Source of the DNA: Maribacter sp. ACAM166
GTDB lineage: Bacteria > Bacteroidota > Bacteroidia > Flavobacteriales > Flavobacteriaceae
DNA length: 53,547 bases
Direction: 5' to 3'
NCBI RefSeq assembly: GCF_005771495.1
Contig: NZ_VAUW01000029.1
Coordinates: forward strand, 1-53,547
The translations under genes were made by a program, and so were the position numbers. The first letter of the stretch is position 1; every line of letters starts with the position of its first letter. The notes beneath the pieces were generated by a model, which was given only the letters and a program-made list of their open reading frames with translations, was not told the DNA's origin and ran no database searches. Shown here piece after piece: positions 17,275 through 25,688 of the stretch.

Positions 17275-18090
17275 TTACCACCCACCAGAAGCACCTCCGC
17301 CACCAAAACCTCCGCCACCAAAACCTCCGCTAAATCCACCTCCACCAAAGCTTCCGCCACCGCTACTTCCTCCAAAGCCTCCGCTGGATCCGTTTGATCT
17401 GCCCATGTTGCTTAAGATAATCATATCCCAAGGGCTTAGACCTCTACGTCTTCCTCCGGTGCCATTATTGTTGCCGTTTTTACGGCTCCAAAGAATGAAG
17501 AAAATAACAATGAAAATAATAAATGGCATGATAGAGGAAATAGGGAAACCTTTATCTGTGCCAAATGTGCGCTCTTCTTGAAACTCACCCGTAAGTACTT
17601 GAAATATGACGTCTGAGCCCTTATTTAATCCCGCATAATAATCACCGCCTCTAAATTCTGGAAGTATAATATTTTCTATTATTCGTTTAGAAAGTGCGTC
17701 AGTGAGGGCGCCTTCAACTCCGTATCCGGTGTTTATGGCTATTTTTCGGTCATCTTTGGCTAAAATCATTAGAATGCCATTATCCTTACCTTTCTGGCCA
17801 ATACCCCATTCTTGACCCCATTTGGCTCCTAAGTAGTTAATATTTTCACCGTTAGTACTTGCAATTATAGTAATGACGATTTGCGTAGAAGTGCTGTCGG
17901 AATAACGGACCAATTTTTGGTTTAACGACTTTTCTTGTTCGTCGTTAAGTAAATCTAGATAGTCATAGACACTTGTTTGTAGTGCTGGTTTATCAGGAAT
18001 TTCAAATTGACTCCAAACAGGTTTGCACCATAGTAGAAGAAATACAAGACTAACCTTTAGATATTTCATTTGGTAATTCGTTGGTGTCAT
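17275..18090 (-). CDS. TPM-domain membrane protein with Gly-rich tail (YgcG-like)
   Basis: 271 residues. An N-terminal hydrophobic signal (FLLLWCKPVWSQ) precedes a TPM domain at about 35-165: VYDYLDLLNDEQEKSLNQKL, TQIVITIIAS, WGIGQKGKDNGILMILAKDDRKIAINTGYGVEG. A transmembrane helix follows near 187-202 (IMPFIIFIVIFFILW), then a Gly/Ser repeat tail ending GGGASGGW. TPM proteins of this layout sit in the envelope with the domain outside; related plant and bacterial members act in photosystem repair or membrane stress, and the role here is unknown. The start lies 41 bases inside the preceding TPM gene. Last gene of the LemA cluster. Confidence 0.85.
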   Translation of the reverse strand: MTPTNYQMKYLKVSLVFLLLWCKPVWSQFEIPDKPALQTSVYDYLDLLNDEQEKSLNQKLVRYSDSTSTQIVITIIASTNGENINYLGAKWGQEWGIGQKGKDNGILMILAKDDRKIAINTGYGVEGALTDALSKRIIENIILPEFRGGDYYAGLNKGSDVIFQVLTGEFQEERTFGTDKGFPISSIMPFIIFIVIFFILWSRKNGNNNGTGGRRRGLSPWDMIILSNMGRSNGSSGGFGGSSGGGSFGGGGFSGGFGGGGFGGGGASGGW

Positions 18091-18508
18091 CTGAATGCCA
18101 TGGAAAATGGCTATTCAATTCAGTACCGGCTTTTAAAACACCGGCTATAAGGCCTTCTTTGTATGCTCCTTTAATAAAATAACGTTGTATGGTGTCCTTT
18201 GTGGTTTGCCAAAAATCTTCAGGTACTACGTTGTCAATTCCTTTATCACCACAAATCACAAACTTTCTATCATGTACAGCAACATAGATCAATACCCCAT
18301 TTTCGTGCTTGGTGTTATCCATCTTCAATAAATGGAAGATTTCTTGAGCACGTTTGTAGTGTTTTTTTTGGGTACGGGCTTCAATATGTACTCTAATTTC
18401 ACCAGAAGTATTTTTCTCAGCCGTTAAAATAGCATCAACTATTTCTTGCTCTTCCGATACGGTCAAAAAATCTTCTACTTTGGACATGTGTAAATCAATC
18501 AAATTCAA
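18050..18508 (-). CDS. Second TPM-domain protein
   Basis: 152 residues. A stand-alone TPM domain without signal peptide or Gly-rich tail: FLTVSEEQEIVDAILTAEKNTSGEIRVHIE, ENGVLIYVAVHDRKFVICGDKGI, FWQTTKDTIQRYFIKGAYKEGL. Overlaps the LemA gene upstream by 14 bases and the larger TPM gene downstream by 41, so the three are made together. The pairing of LemA with two TPM proteins recurs in bacteria, and an envelope-associated function is inferred from that. The N-terminal methionine chosen is the first of the frame; a later one (MSKVEDFLTVSEEQ) would fit the domain better and shorten the protein by seven residues. Confidence 0.85.
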   Translation of the reverse strand: MNLIDLHMSKVEDFLTVSEEQEIVDAILTAEKNTSGEIRVHIEARTQKKHYKRAQEIFHLLKMDNTKHENGVLIYVAVHDRKFVICGDKGIDNVVPEDFWQTTKDTIQRYFIKGAYKEGLIAGVLKAGTELNSHFPWHSDDTNELPNEISKG

Positions 18509-19094
18509 AATTCACATCTGGTGCATTTTCAGAACCGGTGTCAGCGTTATAATAAGCCAAGTCGTTAAAATTTAAAATACCTGCCAAAATGGAATTAGGG
18601 AATCTTTTAATATGTAGATTATAAGGCTCAACGGTGGCATTGAACCTGTCTCTCGCTACATTTATTCTATTCTCCGTACCCTCAAGTTGTGCCTGTAATT
18701 CAAGAAAATTTTGATTGGCTTTTAGTTCTGGATAACGTTCAACGGTAACTAATAATCTGCTTAATGCGCTGCTAAGTCCACTTTGTGCTTGATTGAACTG
18801 AGCCAACTGCTCAGGAGTAATGTTTGAAGGGTCAATACTTACCGCTGTAGCTTTGGATCTAGCCTCAATCACATCAGTTAACGTTCCTCTTTCAAAATCG
18901 GCGGCTCCTTGAACAGTTTTTACCAAGTTGCCTATTAGGTCATTTCTACGTTGATAGGCACTTTCAACATTGGCCCATGTTTTAGTTGACGTTTCTTTTA
19001 AAGCAATTGCGGTATTATTAAAGCCAACACCCCATTGGTATAGTCCGAATACTATGACTACAATTACGATTAATGCAACAAATCCTTTTTTCAT
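18495..19094 (-). CDS. LemA family protein
   Basis: 199 residues. One N-terminal membrane anchor (FVALIVIVVIVFGLYQWGVG), then the long helical LemA core with its typical motifs: WANVESAYQRRNDLIGNLVKTV, SLSSALSRLL-like QSGLSSALSRLLVTVERYPELKA, ENRINVARDRFNATVEPYN, and a short tail on IKRFPNSILAGIL. LemA proteins form four-helix structures on the periplasmic side of the inner membrane; molecular role unsettled. First of the coupled LemA/TPM/TPM genes and 11 bases downstream of the MerR gene. Confidence 0.93.
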   Translation of the reverse strand: MKKGFVALIVIVVIVFGLYQWGVGFNNTAIALKETSTKTWANVESAYQRRNDLIGNLVKTVQGAADFERGTLTDVIEARSKATAVSIDPSNITPEQLAQFNQAQSGLSSALSRLLVTVERYPELKANQNFLELQAQLEGTENRINVARDRFNATVEPYNLHIKRFPNSILAGILNFNDLAYYNADTGSENAPDVNFEFD

Positions 19095-19105
19095 GTATAG
19101 TGTTC

Positions 19106-19435
19106 TTATAGTTGATCTTTGATTTTATTTAGTTCTGCTTTAACTCGCTCCAATTTCTGAATAATATCAAAATTAGAAAGTGTTTTTTGCTTCTCTTCTT
19201 TAAGATGTGTTTTGGCACCATCAAGTGTAAACCCTCGTTCTTTAACCAAATGGTAGATAAGTTGAAGGTTCTTAATATCTTGAGGTGTGAATTTTCTATT
19301 GCCCTTCGCGTTTTTTTTGGGCTGTAGTACATCAAATTCCTTTTCCCAAAAACGAATAAGAGAGGCGTTGACTCCGAAGGCACTAGCAACTTCGCCAATA
19401 CCATAATATCTTTTTTCTGGGAGTTCGATTTGCAT
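19106..19435 (-). CDS. MerR-family transcription regulator
   Basis: 109 residues. N-terminal MerR winged helix (YYGIGEVASAFGVNASLIRFWEKEFDVLQPKKNAKGNRKFTP in two adjoining stretches, residues 10-50) followed by a coiled-coil helix (TLSNFDIIQKLERVKAELNKI). There is no C-terminal effector domain and no cysteine metal site, so the signal it reads is unknown; the form is common in Bacteroidota. Its ATG overlaps the stop of the peptidase gene upstream (TAATG at 19437-19433), showing coupling. Confidence 0.88.
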   Translation of the reverse strand: MQIELPEKRYYGIGEVASAFGVNASLIRFWEKEFDVLQPKKNAKGNRKFTPQDIKNLQLIYHLVKERGFTLDGAKTHLKEEKQKTLSNFDIIQKLERVKAELNKIKDQL

Positions 19436-20412
19436 TAATCCAATGATTGGTTCTCTTGATTAGCGAATTTCAACATATTTTCAAATTCTTCAGCAGACAA
19501 ACTGCCATAATAGAAATTGATTGGGTTGATTCTGTCGGTGTCTTTCCAGACCTCATAATGTACGTGTGGAGCTTCTGAACGCCCTGTGCTTCCTACAAAA
19601 CCTATTAAATCACCACGTTTAACTTTTTGACCTTTCTTAACATTATACTGACTTAAATGAGCATATAGGCTTAAATACCCATATCCATGTTCAATACGAA
19701 TGTGTTTTCCGTAACCAGACGAATTATTATCCGCTCGGGTTATCTTACCATCTCCTGCTGCATAAACTGGGGTGCCTTTAGGTGCTGTAAAATCCATACC
19801 ATAATGCATTTTTCTAGCTTTTGTAAAAGGATCGGAACGCCATCCGTAACCAGATGCCATACGGGTAAGGTCTTCGTTATTTATAGGTTGAATTGCCGGT
19901 ATTGACATTAATAATTTTTCTTTCTCTTCTGCCAATTTGGTAATTTCATCCAACGATTTTGATTGAATGGTCATTTGTTTTTTTATGATATCTAGCCTTT
20001 TGGTAGTGGCGACAATCATGTCAGAATTATTGAAACCTTCTAATGATTTATAGCGATTGATACCTCCAAAACCTGCTCGACGCTGTTCGTCTGGAATGGG
20101 ATTGGCTTCAAAATATAGTCTGTAGATATTATTGTCACGTTCTTCGATATTTCCTAGAACTTCCTCAATTTGTTCCATTTTTTTGTTCAATAACTCATAT
20201 CGAAGCTCATAGTTTTTTGCTTCACGAGCTAGAGAAAGTTCTCTGGGGGTATTGATGAGGTTGGTGTTTAATAAAAGGATAAGTGATAAAAGCCCAAAAA
20301 GGAAGGACCCTAAAACAAAGAATGCAATATTTCTATAGCGCTTTGATTTTTCCGGCTCTATTTTGCGGTAGGACAGGGTGTCCGGGTCGTAATAGTATTT
20401 TACCTTAGACAT
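19435..20412 (-). CDS. M23 family metallopeptidase (murein hydrolase or LytM factor)
   Basis: 325 residues. One transmembrane anchor (IAFFVLGSFLFGLLSLILLL, residues 29-48), a coiled coil (about 58-95 and 138-170), then a LytM/M23 domain from about 195. The zinc ligands are visible: HYGMD in the first motif and HVHYEVW in the last, with GYGKHIRIEHGYGY and YAHL between. It is anchored in the inner membrane with the domain in the periplasm, where it would cleave peptidoglycan cross-links or regulate an amidase. Divergent from alaS, with about 100 bases between them, and first gene of the M23/MerR/LemA/TPM run. Confidence 0.92.
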   Translation of the reverse strand: MSKVKYYYDPDTLSYRKIEPEKSKRYRNIAFFVLGSFLFGLLSLILLLNTNLINTPRELSLAREAKNYELRYELLNKKMEQIEEVLGNIEERDNNIYRLYFEANPIPDEQRRAGFGGINRYKSLEGFNNSDMIVATTKRLDIIKKQMTIQSKSLDEITKLAEEKEKLLMSIPAIQPINNEDLTRMASGYGWRSDPFTKARKMHYGMDFTAPKGTPVYAAGDGKITRADNNSSGYGKHIRIEHGYGYLSLYAHLSQYNVKKGQKVKRGDLIGFVGSTGRSEAPHVHYEVWKDTDRINPINFYYGSLSAEEFENMLKFANQENQSLD

Positions 20413-20516
20413 GAATGTAATTTACCCTATTTTTGTTGTTTAATTTTAACGGAACAAACAAATATAAAAATTGTTTTACATAAACGGTTAAATTTTGTAA
20501 AAGCTTAGCATTTTAG

Positions 20517-23129
20517 ATGAATTCAAAGGATACAAGAACCCAATTTCTGAATTTTTTCAAAGGTAAAGGACATAAAATAGTACCTTCTTCACCAATGGTC
20601 ATAAAAGATGATCCAACCCTACTTTTTACAAATGCGGGAATGAATCAATTTAAAGAATATTTTTTAGGTATAAGTCAGCCTAAGAACGCTAGGGTTGTAG
20701 ATACGCAAAAATGTTTAAGGGTAAGTGGTAAGCATAATGATTTGGAAGAGGTGGGTAAAGATACCTATCACCACACCATGTTCGAGATGCTTGGCAATTG
20801 GAGTTTTGGCGATTATTTTAAAGAAGAAGCAATTTCTTGGGCTTGGGAATTATTGACCGACGTTCTTAAAATAGATAAGGATAGTCTTTATGTTTCTGTA
20901 TTTGAGGGTAGCAAAGATGCCGACCAATTGGAGAAGGATCATGAGGCTTATGCGTTATGGAAAAAAATTATTCCTGCGGATAGGATTATCATGGGGGATA
21001 AAAATGATAATTTTTGGGAAATGGGTGATCAAGGTCCGTGTGGTCCGTGTTCAGAAATTCATGTAGATATACGTTCAAAAGAAGACAAAGCTAAGATTTC
21101 TGGTGCGAGCTTGATTAATCAAGATCATCCGCAAGTTGTGGAGGTATGGAACCTGGTATTTATGCAGTATAACCGAAAGGCCGATGGTTCTTTAGAAGCT
21201 TTGCCTTCAAAGCATGTAGATACAGGTATGGGTTTCGAGCGTCTTTGTATGGTTTTACAGGGGGTACAATCAAATTATGATACGGATATTTTCACGCCGC
21301 TTATTCGTGAAATTGAAACCATAACTGGTTCTGTCTATGGTAAGGGTGAAGATGTTGATATCGCAATACGCGTCATTAGCGACCATATACGTGCAGTTTC
21401 TTTTTCGATTGCTGATGGTCAATTGCCAAGCAATACAGGTGCCGGTTATGTGATAAGAAGAATTCTGAGAAGGGCAGTACGATACGGATTCACGTTTTTG
21501 AATACGAAAGAGCCTTTTATGTATCGCTTGGTCAATGTACTTACCGATTCATTGGGTGATGCTTATCCAGAGTTGAAAATTCAAAAACAATTAATAGAGA
21601 ACGTAATTAAAGAAGAGGAGCACTCCTTTTTAAAAACCCTTGATCAGGGGTTGGTACTTCTTGATACGATTATAGATACTACAAAAGAAAAGAAAGTTGA
21701 TGGTGGTAAGGCATTTGAATTATATGACACCTTCGGATTCCCTATTGATTTAACTGCATTGATTCTTAGTGAAAAGGGATATCAACTAGACGAAGCAGGT
21801 TTTCAAACGGCTATGCAGCAACAAAAGAACAGGTCTAAATCTGCATCAGTAGTTTCAAAACAGGACTGGGAAGTTTTACAGTTTGATAATGAGCAAGAAT
21901 TTGTTGGGTATGATAGGTTGGAGACTGAGGTCAAAATCACCAAATACCGAAAGATAGTATCCAAGAAAGAAGGTATCCGATATCAAATCGTGTTTAATTT
22001 GACTCCTTTTTATGCGGAAGGTGGAGGCCAGGTAGGGGATAAAGGTTATTTGGAAGATACGCATGGCGATGCGGTTTATATATTAGACACCAAGAAAGAG
22101 AATAACGAGATTGTTCATTTTGCGAAGAATTTACCAAAACATATATCCGAAAGTTTTAGAGCCGTTGTTGATGTTAAACAACGTAGTAGAACAGAAGCGA
22201 ATCACACCGCAACTCATTTGTTACATCAAGCTTTACGGGAGATTCTAGGGAATCATGTGGAGCAAAAGGGTTCTTCAGTTCACTCGAAATACTTGAGATT
22301 TGATTTTTCACACTTTGCTAAACTTACTTCTGATGAATTACGCGATGTTGAGAATTTTGTAAATGCACGTATTGATGGGCAGTTGCAATTGCAGGAACAG
22401 CGAAACCTACCGATGAAAGAGGCTGTTGAAGCGGGAGCTATGGCGTTGTTCGGTGAAAAATATGGTGATGCTGTTCGTACGATTAGATTTGGACAATCAA
22501 TCGAACTGTGTGGAGGTACCCATGTGAAAAATACGGGGGATATCTGGCAATTTAAAATAAAATCAGAAGGAGCCGTAGCTGCCGGTATAAGACGAATAGA
22601 AGCAATTACGGGAGATGCTGTTAAAAGCTTTCATATAGAAAATGATAAACTTCTATCTGAGATCAAGAGTGTTCTAGGAAATGCGCAGGACCCCTTAAAA
22701 TCGGTTTCTGGTTTGCAGGAAGAAAATAGTAGCCTTAAAAAACAGGTCGCTCAATTTTTAAAAGACAAGGCAAAGAACTTAAAAGGGGATTTGTTGTTAG
22801 AATTAGAGGAGGTAAATGGCGTTCAATTTTTGGCCAAGACCATTGATCTAGATGCAGCAGGGGTAAAAGATTTATGTTTTGAAATGGGAAATAATAAAGA
22901 TAATTTGTTCTTGTTTTTTGGTACAGAACAAAATGGAAAGGCATTATTATCTTGTTATATTTCAAAAGAATTGGTGGGTTCTAAAAACTTGAATGCAGGC
23001 ACTATTGTTAGGGAGCTGGGTAAATATATTCAAGGTGGTGGAGGTGGTCAACCTTTCTTTGCTACGGCAGGAGGTAAAAATCCGGCGGGTATAAAGGAAG
23101 CGTTAGAAAAAGTCAAAGAATATCTTTAG
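20517..23129 (+). CDS. alaS: Alanyl-tRNA synthetase
   Basis: 870 residues, usual length. Class II catalytic core at the N-terminus ([24 protein letters not shown] split over residues 2-25, [19 protein letters not shown]). The editing domain carries the zinc-binding HTATHLLH (about 562-569) and CGGTHV (C665). The C-terminal C-Ala domain ends with the Gly-rich [14 protein letters not shown] segment. Charges tRNA-Ala and hydrolyses mischarged Ser and Gly. Monocistronic, with a hairpin at 23197 downstream. Nothing unusual. Confidence 0.98.
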   Translation: MNSKDTRTQFLNFFKGKGHKIVPSSPMVIKDDPTLLFTNAGMNQFKEYFLGISQPKNARVVDTQKCLRVSGKHNDLEEVGKDTYHHTMFEMLGNWSFGDYFKEEAISWAWELLTDVLKIDKDSLYVSVFEGSKDADQLEKDHEAYALWKKIIPADRIIMGDKNDNFWEMGDQGPCGPCSEIHVDIRSKEDKAKISGASLINQDHPQVVEVWNLVFMQYNRKADGSLEALPSKHVDTGMGFERLCMVLQGVQSNYDTDIFTPLIREIETITGSVYGKGEDVDIAIRVISDHIRAVSFSIADGQLPSNTGAGYVIRRILRRAVRYGFTFLNTKEPFMYRLVNVLTDSLGDAYPELKIQKQLIENVIKEEEHSFLKTLDQGLVLLDTIIDTTKEKKVDGGKAFELYDTFGFPIDLTALILSEKGYQLDEAGFQTAMQQQKNRSKSASVVSKQDWEVLQFDNEQEFVGYDRLETEVKITKYRKIVSKKEGIRYQIVFNLTPFYAEGGGQVGDKGYLEDTHGDAVYILDTKKENNEIVHFAKNLPKHISESFRAVVDVKQRSRTEANHTATHLLHQALREILGNHVEQKGSSVHSKYLRFDFSHFAKLTSDELRDVENFVNARIDGQLQLQEQRNLPMKEAVEAGAMALFGEKYGDAVRTIRFGQSIELCGGTHVKNTGDIWQFKIKSEGAVAAGIRRIEAITGDAVKSFHIENDKLLSEIKSVLGNAQDPLKSVSGLQEENSSLKKQVAQFLKDKAKNLKGDLLLELEEVNGVQFLAKTIDLDAAGVKDLCFEMGNNKDNLFLFFGTEQNGKALLSCYISKELVGSKNLNAGTIVRELGKYIQGGGGGQPFFATAGGKNPAGIKEALEKVKEYL

Positions 23130-23196
23130 CAGAAAGAATTCATTTGTGTAAATGATGCTACCGTATTTAATCATTGCTGACATTAAAATTTTAAGA

Positions 23197-23213
23197 CTAC
23201 CTTCAAAAGGTAG
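23197..23213. terminator. Hairpin downstream of alaS
   Basis: CTACCTT-CAA-AAGGTAG, a perfect 7-base stem 68 bases after the alaS stop and without a clear T tract. Could be a weak terminator or part of the leader of the next gene. Confidence 0.4.
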
Positions 23214-23266
23214 ATAGATTCACTTCGGTTGCATAAATTGAATGTGCTAAATAACTTAGTAGTTTT

Positions 23267-24121
23267 ATGAAAAAGTATTTGATACTCTTACTGGGCGTAG
23301 CTTCCTGCAATTTGGTAACCAAAGACAAAAACAATTCAGGAGTTAGTGATAATATTGAAATCACAAAGCTTACGTCTAATGATTCGGTTCGCGTTAGGGG
23401 GTATATTGAAAAATCATTCAGCACTCCCTTACATTCCTTAGAGCATCAACAATATTTAGATTCTGCTCTTGCCATTCAGCCAGATAATGCTTGGCTCTGG
23501 CAGCAAAAAGCAATGCCCTTATACAAGGCGAGAAAGTACCAGTTGGGTAAACCATTTTTGGCCAAGGCTGTTGCGCATGACCCGAAAAAATGGTTGGACT
23601 ACAGCGGTTTTATGAAATGTATTTTTTCCAAAGATTACCTAAACTCGATAACCGATTTGATAAAGGCCAAAAATGAGTATGGCGATAGTTATGTAATGGA
23701 TCATACCTATAATTTCTATATAGGGTTGGATTACCTGCAATTAAATGAATTCAATAAGGCGAAGGAGTTTTTAGTGAAAAGTAAAGAACAGCAATTCAAA
23801 GACTTTCCAAATGCTCTACCCCAAGAGGCTTGTCATTATTTAGATTGGTATTATTCAGGTATTGCCGATTTTGAACTTGGTAATTATCAAGAAGCAATTG
23901 TATCTTTTGATATGGCATTAAAAGGATATGATAATTTCGCTGATGCGCTTTACTTTAAGGGTAGGAGTATGACTAAGTTGGGTAATGTAGAAGAAGGTGT
24001 GGAATGGGAGAAAAAGGCATTTGAAAATGGAGATAATTCATTTAATGAGGATAATGCTATTTATGAAATCTACCCGTATCAAGTTTTTCATAAATTAAAT
24101 GAAAGTGTACGCCCAAAATGA
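23267..24121 (+). CDS. TPR-containing lipoprotein
   Basis: 284 residues. Short signal peptide with a plausible lipobox ending at Cys15 (LILLLGVASC), then helical repeats resembling TPRs: LAIQPDNAWLWQQKAMPLYK, FYIGLDYLQLNEFNKAKEFL, YYSGIADFELGNYQEAIVSF, ALYFKGRSMTKLGNVEEGVE. Probably tethered to a membrane and working as a protein scaffold. The stop overlaps the next start (ATGA at 24118), and that gene is in turn coupled to a third, so the trio probably acts together. Confidence 0.8.
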   Translation: MKKYLILLLGVASCNLVTKDKNNSGVSDNIEITKLTSNDSVRVRGYIEKSFSTPLHSLEHQQYLDSALAIQPDNAWLWQQKAMPLYKARKYQLGKPFLAKAVAHDPKKWLDYSGFMKCIFSKDYLNSITDLIKAKNEYGDSYVMDHTYNFYIGLDYLQLNEFNKAKEFLVKSKEQQFKDFPNALPQEACHYLDWYYSGIADFELGNYQEAIVSFDMALKGYDNFADALYFKGRSMTKLGNVEEGVEWEKKAFENGDNSFNEDNAIYEIYPYQVFHKLNESVRPK

Positions 24122-25077
24122 AACTTCTAACCCAAATTCCTTTATCAAAGGCAAAATACCAAATTGATTATTCAAGTCAAATAGTTCTTTTGGGTTCTTG
24201 TTTTTCTGAAAATATTGGGGATAGGTTAAATTATTTCAAGTTTCAGAATGTACAGAATCCGTTAGGTATTTTGTTTCATCCATTGGCAATTGAAAATTTA
24301 ATTTTTAAGGCGGTTCATCAAGAATTATATAACGAGGAAGACGTGTTTAATTTAAACGAATGCTTTCATTGTTTTGATTCACACTCAAGTTTAAGCGATA
24401 TTTCAAAAGATAAATTAGTAGCTAATTTAAATAAGGCTATTGGGCTTACACACGCTCAGCTAAAAAAAGCAAATCATATTAGTATCACGTTAGGTACAGC
24501 TTGGGTTTATCGTTCTGTGGAAAGTGGGCAAGTGGTTGCTAATTGTCATAAAGTGCCTCAAACAAAATTCACCAAAGAGTTATTGGGAGTTGGAGCTATC
24601 GTTAAAAGTTTGAAAAACATCAAATCAATGGTACGCACTATAAATCCTGATGTTCAATTTATTTTCACCGTTTCGCCTGTACGTCATCTAAAAGATGGTT
24701 TTATAGAAAATCAATTAAGCAAAGCACATTTAATTAGTGCAATACATGAAATTGTAAATCAAGAGAATGCTTCATATTTTCCAAGCTATGAAATTATGAT
24801 GGATGAGTTACGAGATTATCGTTTTTATGCTAAAGATATGATACATCCTAATGCAATCGGTATAGATTATATTTGGGAAAAATTTCGTGATGTTTGGATA
24901 GATGATAAGATTTTTGATGTTATGAGTAAGGTAGGGGAGATTGAACGTGGGTTGCAGCATCGACCTTTTAATCCAACTGGAGATGCACATCAAAAATTTA
25001 TAAAATCAATTCAAGAGAAAGTTACATATCTCAAGAAAACCTATCCGTTTATGAATTTTAATTTTCCAAAGGCATGA
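24118..25077 (+). CDS. GSCFA-domain protein
   Basis: 319 residues. Contains the namesake motif GSCFSENIGDRL (near 23-34) and continues with the SGNH-like fold seen in the family: SITLGTAWVYRS, VSPVRHLKDGF, and a late DMIHPNAIGIDYIW block that supplies a catalytic-looking Asp and His. The combination (GSCF serine, D-x-x-H) resembles GDSL esterases, so hydrolase activity on an acyl or sugar ester is likely but unproven. Start and stop both overlap neighbours by the ATGA arrangement. Confidence 0.9.
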   Translation: MKLLTQIPLSKAKYQIDYSSQIVLLGSCFSENIGDRLNYFKFQNVQNPLGILFHPLAIENLIFKAVHQELYNEEDVFNLNECFHCFDSHSSLSDISKDKLVANLNKAIGLTHAQLKKANHISITLGTAWVYRSVESGQVVANCHKVPQTKFTKELLGVGAIVKSLKNIKSMVRTINPDVQFIFTVSPVRHLKDGFIENQLSKAHLISAIHEIVNQENASYFPSYEIMMDELRDYRFYAKDMIHPNAIGIDYIWEKFRDVWIDDKIFDVMSKVGEIERGLQHRPFNPTGDAHQKFIKSIQEKVTYLKKTYPFMNFNFPKA

Positions 25078-25688
25078 GAAAATTTTTAGCAGGGGCTCTT
25101 ATAACATTAGCATTTGTATTTATTGTTCGTTCATGCAGTGGGGACAAAGCAGATAAGGCTATACTCCAAGAAAATTCTATGCTAATTCAGCAGGAAATTA
25201 ACAATGTCTCTAAGTTAATAGTGACCGAAGGCCATTTTGCTGAGGTCTATAATTATAAGGATTCAAAAAAGCTTTTCGGACAATTATTACGTGCTGAAAA
25301 AAAGGCATTGGTGATCGTGAATGCCGATGTAACGGTAGCTTATGATTTAAGTGAAATTGATTATGAAATTGATGAAGCAACCAAAACACTAAGAATCAAA
25401 AATATTCCAGAACCTCAAATTAATTTGAATCCAGATTTTGAATATTACGATGTTACCGCAGATTACCTAAACCAGTTTGATGCTGGAGATTACAACAAAA
25501 TAAAAAAAACGGTTAACACTTCACTTATGAAGAAAGTAGAAGCTTCTTCGCTACGTTCAAATGCAGAAAATAGGCTTATCAGTGAATTGCAGAAATTTTA
25601 TATTCTCACCAATTCCATGGGATGGCGTTTAACGTATAAAGAACAAACTATTGAATCTTTAGAGGAGCTAAAGGTTATAAATCCTTAA
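25074..25688 (+). CDS. DUF4230-domain protein
   Basis: 204 residues. N-terminal membrane segment (FLAGALITLAFVFIVRSC) followed by the DUF4230 domain: LIVTEGHFAEVYNYKD, KALVIVNADVTVAYDLSEIDYEID, LRIKNIPEPQINLNPDFEYYD, and a helical end FYILTNSMGW. Anchored in the inner membrane with the domain probably outside. Function unknown. Coupled to the GSCFA gene by an ATGA overlap; its 3' end overlaps the convergent hydroxylase gene by 14 bases. Confidence 0.85.
   Translation: MRKFLAGALITLAFVFIVRSCSGDKADKAILQENSMLIQQEINNVSKLIVTEGHFAEVYNYKDSKKLFGQLLRAEKKALVIVNADVTVAYDLSEIDYEIDEATKTLRIKNIPEPQINLNPDFEYYDVTADYLNQFDAGDYNKIKKTVNTSLMKKVEASSLRSNAENRLISELQKFYILTNSMGWRLTYKEQTIESLEELKVINP

Noticed and set aside
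17267..17581. Plus-strand frame rich in proline (PPPPKPPPPK-like)
   Set aside because: It is the complement of the Gly-rich tail of the TPM protein on the minus strand, where signal peptide, TPM domain and gene context support the real gene.
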